Origin: an uncultured Anaerolineaceae bacterium | GTDB lineage: Bacteria; Chloroflexota; Anaerolineae; Anaerolineales; Anaerolineaceae | Direction of reading: 5' to 3' | Length of the DNA: 6,194 nucleotides | Assembly: GCA_937894825.1 (NCBI GenBank) | Contig: CALCQT010000030.1 | Coordinates: 1 to 6,194 of the forward strand | Part shown: positions 1-5,518 of the stretch, piece by piece | Position numbering within the stretch: the first letter of the stretch is position 1 | How the letters are laid out: the number at the start of each line of letters is the position of its first letter | Notes under the pieces: model-generated | The model's database searches: none | Told to the model about the DNA's origin: nothing | The model's input: only the letters and a program-made list of their open reading frames with translations | Program-made: the position numbers and the translations under genes

Positions 1-840
1 GGGACGCAAAATTCGACGCCCTGGGCGGAAGAAAAACTGTTTCAGATCCTGAATTACCGCTATGTCCAGCGGCTGCCAACCGTCATCACAACCAATCTGG
101 CGCTGAAAGAGCTGGACGGAAGACTGGCCTCCCGGCTGGAGGATCCATCACTGGTGATGAAAGTGGTCATTGTGGCTCCGGACTACCGTAACCCGACGGC
201 GGACGGTGTGGAGCGGGATGATCTTTCGATTCTGCATTTGCTGATGAACCGAACTTTTGATTCTTTCGATTCACGCAAACGGGAAGCGCTCTCTGCAGAG
301 GCGACCTCTCAATTAGCGAATGCTTATCAGAAAGCCTTTGCCTTTGCGCAGAATCCGGACGGCTGGATCGTCTTTTCCGGCGCGAATGGCAGCGGAAAGA
401 CCCATCTGGCGGCTGCGATCGGCAATTATCGCCGCAAGGTGATGGAATCGCCATTGTTTGTGGTGGCTTCCGATTTGCTGGATCACCTGCGTGCGACTTT
501 CAGCCCCGAGAGCCCAACCCGCTATGACACCATGTTTGAGAAGGTTCGTAATACGCCGCTGCTGATTCTGGATCATTTGGACACGGCTTACGCGACTCCC
601 TGGGCAAAGGAGAAGCTGTACCAGATTTTGAATTACCGCTATATGGTGCCGTTGCCGACGGTCATAACGACGGTGCTGCCGGTTCAGGATCTTGACCCGA
701 ATATTCGCAGCCGGTTGCTGGATTTTCAGATCTGCACCATTGTGCAGATGTTCCAGATCCCGATGTATTCGCGGAATCCGGACGTGGACATTCTTCCGGA
801 ACGGACCCGAAAAGCCGGCGGTTTTCGCCGGGGGAAGTAA
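1..840 (+). CDS. Tandem DnaC/IstB-like AAA+ ATPase, 5' end outside window
   Basis: The frame is open from base 1 to a TAA at 838-840 (279 codons visible), so the GTG at 154 is internal and not the start. The protein is a DnaC/IstB-type AAA+ ATPase, a family that loads helicases or assists transposases. Bases 1-150 encode the end of a first module: TPWAEEKLFQILNYRY, then sensor 1 VITTN and an arginine-containing ASRLEDP. A second module follows: Walker A GANGSGKT (379-402), Walker B region LLILDHLD (about 559-582), then TPWAKEKLYQILNYRY, with the same words spaced exactly 193 codons apart. In the second module the usual DD of Walker B is DH (574-576) and the sensor 1 Asn is Val (673-675), so it may bind but not hydrolyse ATP. 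The tandem layout and wording resemble Chloroflexota proteins as I remember them. The partner or pathway cannot be read from this window. Confidence 0.8.
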   Translation, partial: GTQNSTPWAEEKLFQILNYRYVQRLPTVITTNLALKELDGRLASRLEDPSLVMKVVIVAPDYRNPTADGVERDDLSILHLLMNRTFDSFDSRKREALSAEATSQLANAYQKAFAFAQNPDGWIVFSGANGSGKTHLAAAIGNYRRKVMESPLFVVASDLLDHLRATFSPESPTRYDTMFEKVRNTPLLILDHLDTAYATPWAKEKLYQILNYRYMVPLPTVITTVLPVQDLDPNIRSRLLDFQICTIVQMFQIPMYSRNPDVDILPERTRKAGGFRRGK

Positions 841-1163
841 ATTTGATTCAGGCGTTAAAAGTATGCAAACTTGATCTGTAGGCGTCATCTCGACTCCTGA
901 AAAAGGTGTTTTTCAACCGTTTTCAGGGTGGAGAGACCCTCAAAATCCAGCAGAGGTCTGATATCCTCCAGAGGGATTCTATTTGAAAAATTTCTTAGGT
1001 GATTATTTCGAATGTCATTCCTCTGGAGAATTTTAGACCTGAAATAATCGTTGAGGGTCTCTCCGCCTCGAAGAAGTGCCTAAGCGCTTCTTCGAGAGTC
1101 GAGATGACAGCTTTGCTATAGGATTAATACTCTTACTTTTGACACTCACATCAAATTTGATTC
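839..1163. repeat. Nested inverted-repeat (MITE-like) element
   Basis: This non-coding block folds back on itself at several levels. A perfect 13-bp pair (GTCATCTCGACTC) lies at 884-896 and 1096-1108. A perfect 14-bp pair lies at 930-943 and 1051-1064. Smaller pairs lie at 954-959/1035-1040 and 966-976/1018-1028. Each side carries its own hairpin: 896-903/920-927 on the left and 1067-1079/1084-1096 on the right. Further out, 839-866 and 1131-1158 match as inverted repeats at 20 of 28 positions. The 11-mer AAATTTGATTC flanks the block directly at 839-849 and 1153-1163 and could be a target duplication, though it is partly palindromic. No gene lies inside. The GTCATCTCGAC and GAGATGACAG words resemble dispersed palindromic repeats I know from many bacterial genomes. 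It begins at the stop codon of the ATPase gene. Confidence 0.65.
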
Positions 1164-1362
1164 GGAGACCGAAAAAAATAGTAGGTGATCGCCTCTACGG
1201 GCGGGATCGTTAATAAACAAAAAGACATTTGCGAAAAGTAAATCTTTACATCGGAGGAAAACGGTTCAGCATAGGTGTCCTGTCCGGTTTGTCATATCCC
1301 GCGATGCAAAAGACGGCGTTATGGTAAAGTGAGAAGAAATTTTTTATAAGCGGAGCATCCTC
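1159..1362 (+). other. Leader region of xpt, no recognised element
   Basis: About 200 bases separate the inverted-repeat element from xpt. I looked for a purine riboswitch, because xpt genes in Bacillota often have one, and did not find its conserved core. A TTGACA lies at 1139-1144 and a TTGTCA at 1289-1294, but neither has a good -10 at 16-18 bases. A short weak hairpin is possible around 1187-1209 (GATCGCC against GGCGGGATC). A GGAGG at 1253-1257 has no start codon behind it. The promoter of xpt is therefore not assigned. Confidence 0.4.
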
Positions 1363-1365
1363 GTG
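1351..1365 (+). promoter_or_regulatory. Ribosome binding site deciding the GTG start of xpt
   Basis: CGGAG at 1351-1355 sits seven bases before the GTG at 1363-1365. This spacing supports GTG as the start and gives the expected N-terminus, MKLLEERI. Confidence 0.7.
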
Positions 1366-1938
1366 AAACTTTTAGAAGAACGAATCAGGACGGAAGGGCG
1401 CGTCAAACCCGGCAATATTCTTAAGGTGGACAGTTTTCTGAATCATCAGATCGACGTTGCGTTGTATGAGGAAATCGGGAAAGAAATTTTCCGTCTCTTT
1501 GGGGATGCGGGCGTCACCAAAGTGTTGACGATCGAGGCCTCTGGAATCGGGTTGGCCTGTGCGGCGGCACGGGAGCTCAAAGTGCCGGCCTTGTTTGCCA
1601 AAAAGAATCGCACTAAGAATATTGACGGCGATGTTTATATGGCGGCGGTGGAGTCTTATACGCAGGGCGTTACCTATACCGTTATTGTATCGAAGAAATT
1701 TCTCAGTCCGGAGGATCGGGTGCTGATCATTGATGATTTTCTGGCTCGGGGGCAGGCGATGTTCGGCCTGGTCGATATTGTGTCGCAATCCGGTGCCGAA
1801 TTGGCCGGCTGTGCCATCGCCATCGAAAAAGGTTTTGAAGAAGGCGGCAAGAAGTTGCGCGGGATGGGTATCCGCGTCGAATCGCTGGCGATCATCGAGT
1901 CGATGGACGAAAGTCAGATCATATTTCGGGAACAATAG
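1363..1938 (+). CDS. xpt: Xanthine phosphoribosyltransferase
   Basis: This cytosolic purine salvage enzyme joins xanthine to PRPP to give XMP and pyrophosphate. The protein is 191 residues, close to the roughly 194 of Bacillus Xpt, so it looks complete. The family's N-terminal signature LKVDSFLNHQID is at residues 20-31. The PRPP-binding loop VLIIDDFLARGQA is at 120-132, with the paired aspartates at 124-125; Bacillus has ANG where this protein has ARG. The segment FAKKNRTKN at 78-86 is also typical of the family. It starts with GTG behind a CGGAG. Its TAG is followed at once by the ATG of guaA, so the two are almost certainly co-transcribed and the XMP made here is the substrate of the next enzyme. 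A different purine phosphoribosyltransferase is unlikely given these signatures. Confidence 0.93.
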   Translation: MKLLEERIRTEGRVKPGNILKVDSFLNHQIDVALYEEIGKEIFRLFGDAGVTKVLTIEASGIGLACAAARELKVPALFAKKNRTKNIDGDVYMAAVESYTQGVTYTVIVSKKFLSPEDRVLIIDDFLARGQAMFGLVDIVSQSGAELAGCAIAIEKGFEEGGKKLRGMGIRVESLAIIESMDESQIIFREQ

Positions 1939-3465
1939 ATGAAGAATCAAACCGTTTTGATTCTGGATTTTGGCGGACAGTATAAGGATCTGATCGCCCG
2001 CCGGGTGCGTGAGTGTGCCGTATATTCAGAGATTTGCGCCGGAAATATTTCGAGCGAAGAAGTAAGGCGGAAGGCGCCGATCGGGATCATTTTCACCGGC
2101 GGACCGAATAGTGTCTATGAGCCGGATTCGCCGAAATGCGATCCGCGGATTTTTGAATTGGGCATTCCGGTGCTGGGGATCTGTTATGGCGCGCAGTTGA
2201 TGTGTTACCTGTTTGGCGGGACGGTTGAACGCAGTGTAACAAGTGAATATGGACAGCGGGTCGTGCAGTTGGATCCGGACTGCCCGTTGTTTGACGGACT
2301 GGATCCGCAACAGGTCGTGCTGATGAGCCATACCGATCAGGTGGAAGCGCTGCCGGAAGGGTTCCGGACGGCAGGCGCCTCCGAGAGCTGCCCGAACGCG
2401 GCCATGTTTGATGCTGCGCGCAAGCTGTATGGCGTCCAGTTCCATCCGGAGGTTGAGCTGACGGTCAACGGGCTGCGGATGGTGCACAATTTCCTCTATC
2501 GGGTGTGCGGAGCGGCGGGAGATTATACGATGGAAGATTATCTGGAGAAGCAAATCGCGGCGGTGCAGGCCCAGGTCGGCGGCGAACAGGTGCTGCTGGG
2601 GCTGTCCGGCGGGGTCGATTCCGCGGTGTGCGCGGCGGTGCTGGAGCGGGCGTTGCCAAACCGGCTGATCTGCATTTTCGTCGATCACGGGCTGATGCGC
2701 AAGAACGAGGGTGACGAAATTGAAGCGGCTTTTGCCGGCAAGGCGCTGCGTTTTGTGCGCGTGAATGCCGAAGAACGTTTTTTACAGAAGTTGGATGGCG
2801 TAACGGATCCGGAACAGAAGCGGAAGATTATCGGGGCTGAATTTGTGGCGGTGTTCGGGGATCAGGCACGGCAGTTCGGGGATGTGAAGTTCCTGGCGCA
2901 GGGGACGATTTATCCGGATGTGATCGAGAGCGGAACCGGGCATGCGGCAAAGATCAAGTCGCACCATAATGTGGGCGGACTGCCTGAAGATATCGGGTTT
3001 GATGGGATCGTTGAGCCACTGCGCGGGTTGTTCAAGGATGAAGTGCGGTCGTTGGGACGGCAGCTTGGCCTGCCGGAGGCGCTGGTGAACCGGCAGCCGT
3101 TCCCGGGTCCGGGGCTGGCTGTGCGCGTGATTGGTGCGGTGACGAAGGTGCGGCTGGACTTGCTGCGTGAGGCGGATGCGATTTTCCGTGCGGAGCTGGA
3201 AGAGGCGCAGGTCCATGCCGACCAGTATTTTGCCGTGCTGACGGATTTGCAGTCGGTGGGCGTGATGGGGGATGGACGGACCTACGAGGCAACGGTGGCG
3301 CTGCGGGCGGTGCTGACGACGGATTTCATGACCTGCGAGTTTGTCGAGGTGCCGTATGCGGTGCTGTCGCGGGCCTCGAAACGGATCACCAATGAGGTGC
3401 GCGGCGTGAACCGGGTGGTGTATGACATCACCGGCAAGCCGCCGGCCACGATCGAGTGGGAGTGA
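1939..3465 (+). CDS. guaA: GMP synthase (glutamine-hydrolysing)
   Basis: GuaA converts XMP, glutamine and ATP to GMP, the last step of guanine nucleotide synthesis, in the cytosol. At 508 residues it is full length (usually 510-525). The N-terminal class I glutamine amidotransferase domain has the Cys82 nucleophile in LGICYG, and His169 and Glu171 in GVQFHPEV. The ATP pyrophosphatase domain starts with the P-loop motif SGGVDS at 223-228, followed by VDHGLMRKNEG at 248-258. The C-terminal dimerisation domain has FPGPGL at 388-393 and ends in the conserved KPPATIEWE. The ATG abuts the xpt stop with no gap and only a weak ribosome binding site (CGGGA, 1927-1931), so translational coupling is likely. 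G+C is high here (45 of 60 bases in 3061-3120) and falls just after the stop. Confidence 0.97.
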   Translation: MKNQTVLILDFGGQYKDLIARRVRECAVYSEICAGNISSEEVRRKAPIGIIFTGGPNSVYEPDSPKCDPRIFELGIPVLGICYGAQLMCYLFGGTVERSVTSEYGQRVVQLDPDCPLFDGLDPQQVVLMSHTDQVEALPEGFRTAGASESCPNAAMFDAARKLYGVQFHPEVELTVNGLRMVHNFLYRVCGAAGDYTMEDYLEKQIAAVQAQVGGEQVLLGLSGGVDSAVCAAVLERALPNRLICIFVDHGLMRKNEGDEIEAAFAGKALRFVRVNAEERFLQKLDGVTDPEQKRKIIGAEFVAVFGDQARQFGDVKFLAQGTIYPDVIESGTGHAAKIKSHHNVGGLPEDIGFDGIVEPLRGLFKDEVRSLGRQLGLPEALVNRQPFPGPGLAVRVIGAVTKVRLDLLREADAIFRAELEEAQVHADQYFAVLTDLQSVGVMGDGRTYEATVALRAVLTTDFMTCEFVEVPYAVLSRASKRITNEVRGVNRVVYDITGKPPATIEWE

Positions 3466-3556
3466 TACCATAAACGCTGTAACCCCTTAATAAAGTAACA
3501 AAGTGGGTTTGCAAGGCTAAAACCACCTCGTGGCAACGTTTTGGCAACAATTTTTT
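3440..3556. other. Candidate island junction (attachment site) at the 3' end of guaA
   Basis: The 3' end of guaA is an established integration site for genomic islands with tyrosine integrases in several phyla. Here the conserved last codons are intact (KPPATIEWE), and base composition and gene orientation change right after them. In 3466-3556, TGGCAAC occurs at 3531-3537 and again at 3542-3548, 11 bases apart, about one helical turn, as integrase or excisionase sites often are. On the minus strand an open frame runs from the spacer into the end of guaA, which is common at such junctions. No integrase and no second copy of the site are in this window, so the boundary is inferred. Confidence 0.45.
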
Positions 3557-3600
3557 AAAGAGCTAACTGATTTTTGAGTGTCAGTTAGCTCTTTTCATTT
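3557..3600. terminator. Hairpin terminator between convergent genes
   Basis: A perfect 14-bp stem pairs 3557-3570 (AAAGAGCTAACTGA) with 3581-3594 across a 10-base loop. The right arm ends in a T-run followed by CATTT, so it suits termination of the xpt-guaA transcript. It lies 15 bases past the end of the minus-strand gene at 3610-3882 and may stop that transcript too, though the tract on that side is less T-rich. Confidence 0.8.
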
Positions 3601-3609
3601 GGCTGATTA

Positions 3610-3882
3610 TTAGTCTTTTTGATGTCTTTTCAAAAGAAGATCCAGTAAATCATTATCGTTACGTGGCAATTCATCATCTTTAAACTCGCCTAAATAAGTT
3701 ACATCGTGATACTTCTGTCCGTCGTATTCGTATCCGGTGTAAGGATAACCTCTGTCGGTGGTTCCTTGATATTCTTTAAATTCTTGCTTAGCTTCCTCTA
3801 CTGTGAAGTCATCTGAATCGAACCAGATACCCTCTTTTTCACTTGCCCAACCCATTTTTGTTGCTTTGAAAAGATGTTTCAT
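3610..3882 (-). CDS. Small acidic protein of unknown function
   Basis: I do not recognise this 90-residue protein. It is soluble-looking, acidic and aromatic-rich, with no signal peptide or membrane segment. A short tryptophan-containing N-terminus (GWASEKEGIWF at 11-21) leads to an acidic stretch, DSDDFTVEEAKQEFKEY (22-38). A tyrosine/glycine-rich middle (about 44-65) follows, then a charged tail ending DLLLKRHQKD. The start is well supported: on the minus strand AAGAAGGAAAA stands just ahead of the ATG at 3882. G+C is low (23 of 60 bases in 3661-3720) and unlike guaA, which suggests transfer. It converges on guaA, with a shared terminator between. On its own strand it follows a broken coding remnant (3905-4034) by 22 bases, so it may be the last gene of a decayed small operon. 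Confidence 0.7.
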   Translation of the reverse strand: MKHLFKATKMGWASEKEGIWFDSDDFTVEEAKQEFKEYQGTTDRGYPYTGYEYDGQKYHDVTYLGEFKDDELPRNDNDLLDLLLKRHQKD

Positions 3883-3895
3883 AGATTTTCCTTCT
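3883..3895 (-). promoter_or_regulatory. Ribosome binding site of the 90-residue gene
   Basis: Read on the minus strand, AAGAAGGAAAATCT precedes the ATG at 3882. The GAAGGA core is about six bases from the start. It fixes this start and supports the gene as real. Confidence 0.65.
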
Positions 3896-3904
3896 TTAAA
3901 GATT

Positions 3905-4034
3905 CTATTTACATATTATGTAGCTCCTGTGGCGGAATTTTACCCGTTTTTGTGTTGTATCAAACTGTAGATAGTTATAACGCCACTGGTCGTATTCTTC
4001 TCTCAATTCTTTCTAGTGTTTTGTCGCGTTCCAT
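3905..4034 (-). pseudogene. Possible frameshifted small coding remnant
   Basis: On the minus strand an ATG at 4034 opens MERDKTLERIE and runs into a stop near 3976. A one-base change of frame near 4000 instead continues as LREEYDQWRYNYLQFDTTQ to a TAG at 3905-3907. The joined product would be about 43 residues, charged and helical at first, then aromatic-rich. EEYDQWRYNY followed by FDTTQ looks like real protein sequence, and I have an uncertain memory of similar wording in small mobile-element proteins. It lies 22 bases upstream of the 90-residue gene on the same strand and just downstream of a palindrome, as in a small operon. It could also be chance. Confidence 0.3.
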
Positions 4035-4041
4035 TTCAACG

Positions 4042-4075
4042 TTCGTCGGAAATATTATGCATTATTTCCGACGAA
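4042..4075. repeat. 13-bp perfect inverted repeat
   Basis: TTCGTCGGAAATA at 4042-4054 pairs perfectly with 4063-4075 across an 8-base loop. No T-run follows on either strand, so it is not a standard terminator. It lies just upstream, on the minus strand, of the coding remnant at 3905-4034 and could be an operator for it, or the hairpin end of a small mobile element. Confidence 0.55.
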
Positions 4076-4132
4076 AATACAAGAGCGGATGTATAGGCAT
4101 TTTGATCTGAAGCAAACGAATCTGATAATTAC

Positions 4133-4235
4133 TTCCGGAAAGTCGGTGCGTAAATCTTGAACCGCCGTTTATGAACCGTACGTACGGTAGTGTGAGAGGG
4201 CGATAAGTGAATTGATCATCTACCTTCTACTTGAT
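4133..4235 (+). mobile_element. Group II intron 3' relic (domains V and VI)
   Basis: The stretch GGTGCGTAAATCTTGAACC (4145-4163), then GTACGTACGGTAGTGTGAG (4178-4196), then GATCATCTACCTTCTAC (4214-4230), matches the ordered 3' end of bacterial group II introns as I remember them. Domain V would be about 4159-4192: ACCGCCGTT at 4161-4169 pairs with TACGGTAGT at 4183-4191 around a CG bulge, and it contains the CGC triad. At least two stem pairs are mismatched (C against A, T against T), and the apical stem is a base short of the form I recall, so it is probably inactive. Domain VI would be about 4199-4230, and the intron would end near 4230-4235. No reverse transcriptase gene and no intron 5' end are in the window. 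Ends are approximate. Confidence 0.6.
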
Positions 4236-4300
4236 TGTTCAAATTCAGGCAATATCAATAAAAACCAATTTATACAATTCTGCATGAAAATTGGGCGATT

Positions 4301-4356
4301 TATATGCAGATATTTCTTGATTATCTGCATATATAACATTATAATATATGCAGATA
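4301..4356. promoter_or_regulatory. Three operator-like repeats over the Fic promoter
   Basis: The 12-mer TATATGCAGATA is at 4301-4312 and again at 4345-4356. Its exact reverse complement is at 4322-4333. The first pair forms a perfect palindrome with a 9-base spacer around the -35 region, and the third copy begins at the last base of the -10 box. A shorter match, TCTGCAT, lies at 4279-4285. This is the layout of a repressor site. The downstream Fic protein ends in a winged helix, so self-repression is a natural inference but is not shown. Confidence 0.75.
4317..4345 (+). promoter_or_regulatory. Sigma-70 type promoter of the Fic gene
   Basis: TTGATT (4317-4322) and TATAAT (4340-4345) are separated by exactly 17 bases. 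Transcription should start near 4352. The ribosome binding site GGAAGG (4358-4363) is nine bases before the ATG at 4373. Confidence 0.8.
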
Positions 4357-4372
4357 TGGAAGGCAGTGTGCA

Positions 4373-5422
4373 ATGAAATACTTTGATTACTCATTCCTGG
4401 AAAACGGCTTGCTCCCAGCCAAACTTCTGAACATCACCAACGCTATCAGCGAACTCAAAGCGATGGAGTCCGAGCGTAAAGATTTATATCCCGATATCTT
4501 TACCAGTTTGGAGCGTATCGCGCGGGTTCAATCGGTCAAAGGCTCCAATGAGATTGAGGGAATCGTCATAAGCGAAGAGCGGATCGCGGAGATTGTCAAC
4601 CAACAGAGCGCACCCCTTAACCACAATGAAATGGAGATTGCCGGATACCGCGACGCACTCGCTGCCATCCATGACAACTACGCTACGCTTGATGTGCGTG
4701 AATCCGATATATTGGGGCTTCACCGAACGATGCTTTCTTACATCCCGACAGGCGGCGGTGTATACAAACAGTTTGATAATGTCATCATGGAGATAGACGC
4801 TTTCGGCAGACGAAAGGTTCGCTTTGCTCCCACTCCCGCAAGCGAAACAGCGGATACGATGGCGCAACTCATCCTGGCCTTTATGGACGCGAGGACCAAT
4901 GTGGGGATCAACGGTCTGTTGCTCATCCCATGCTTCATACTTGACTTCCTCTGTATCCACCCATTCTCGGATGGTAACGGCAGGATGTCACGGTTGCTCT
5001 CATTGCTGCTGCTCTACAAGAACGGCTTTGACGCAGGGCGCTATATCTCATTCGAGGAACAGATCAATCGCTCGAAAGCGATGTACTATGAGGCATTGAG
5101 GCAGTCCTCTGACGGGTGGCACCAGAATACAAACAGCTACTTTCCATTCCTTGAAAACTTTTTGCAGACGTTGTTGATGTGCTATAAAGAATTGGACAAG
5201 CGGTTCGCTGTTGTTCAGGGCAAGCGAGTGACAAAGAAACACAGGGTGGAAGCGACCGTTTTGAACAGTCTGCTCCCAATCTCGAAAGCGGAAATCGCGT
5301 ATGTCTTGCCGGATGTGAGCCCAACAACCATAGAGGCGATTCTCGGCTCAATGGTGAAGGCTGGCGTTATCGAAAAGGTCGGCGCCGCGCGAAACACGAA
5401 GTATATAAGGAAGCGGAACTGA
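4373..5422 (+). CDS. Class II Fic-family adenylyltransferase with C-terminal winged helix
   Basis: Fic enzymes transfer AMP, or sometimes another phosphate-bearing group, from a nucleotide to a hydroxyl on a target protein. The 349-residue protein has the full active-site motif HPFSDGNGRMSR at 196-207, with catalytic His196. Upstream, Ser58-x-x-x-Glu62-Gly63 in SNEIEG matches the N-terminal inhibitory helix of class II Fic proteins, where the Glu blocks ATP binding. The segment GGGVYKQFDNVI (127-138) fits the target-docking flap. Residues about 290-349 (ISKAEIAYVLPDVSPTTIE, then MVKAGVIEKVG) form a winged helix, probably DNA-binding. The cytosol is the likely location, with no signal or membrane segment. 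ATG at 4373 follows GGAAGG and a strong promoter covered by repeats, suggesting the protein controls its own gene. The target is unknown. It lies just upstream of a second Fic-domain gene. Confidence 0.9.
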   Translation: MKYFDYSFLENGLLPAKLLNITNAISELKAMESERKDLYPDIFTSLERIARVQSVKGSNEIEGIVISEERIAEIVNQQSAPLNHNEMEIAGYRDALAAIHDNYATLDVRESDILGLHRTMLSYIPTGGGVYKQFDNVIMEIDAFGRRKVRFAPTPASETADTMAQLILAFMDARTNVGINGLLLIPCFILDFLCIHPFSDGNGRMSRLLSLLLLYKNGFDAGRYISFEEQINRSKAMYYEALRQSSDGWHQNTNSYFPFLENFLQTLLMCYKELDKRFAVVQGKRVTKKHRVEATVLNSLLPISKAEIAYVLPDVSPTTIEAILGSMVKAGVIEKVGAARNTKYIRKRN

Positions 5423-5518
5423 TGATATGATCGAGTCAATCATGCGGAATCGTTCCAAAGCAAAATCAGGCATGGACATCATTGATGTGATTTATGAAAA
5501 TCAGATGATATAGAAAAT

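Larger units (their letters stand above)
3883..4372. other. Gene-poor stretch between the 90-residue gene and the Fic gene
   Basis: No intact gene was found in these 490 bases. In order they hold the ribosome binding site of the minus-strand gene, a frameshifted minus-strand remnant, a 13-bp palindrome, a group II intron 3' relic, and the promoter and operator repeats of the Fic gene. G+C is low (17 of 60 bases in 4261-4320). Confidence 0.6.

Noticed and set aside
313..888. A long minus-strand open frame opposite the ATPase gene
   Set aside because: It is a shadow of the plus-strand gene, with low-complexity His/Arg/Gln-rich content and no recognisable domain.
1304..1327. A seven-codon leader peptide (MQKTALW) before xpt
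   Set aside because: There is no ribosome binding site and no attenuator-like hairpin pair tied to it.
1109..1362. A purine riboswitch ahead of xpt
   Set aside because: The conserved unpaired core and kissing-loop layout could not be found on reading the leader.
3282..3536. A minus-strand open frame reading YHSHSIVAGGL across the end of guaA
   Set aside because: It is the antisense of the conserved guaA end, has only a TTG start, and is best seen as a by-product of the island junction.
3874..4110. A 78-codon plus-strand open frame with a hydrophobic start
   Set aside because: It overlaps the start and ribosome binding site of the better supported minus-strand gene, has no ribosome binding site of its own, and runs through the perfect palindrome at 4042-4075.
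5427..5513. A 28-codon open frame between the two Fic genes
   Set aside because: The only ribosome binding site candidate is too far away (GGAAG, about 13 bases), and the peptide matches nothing I recognise.
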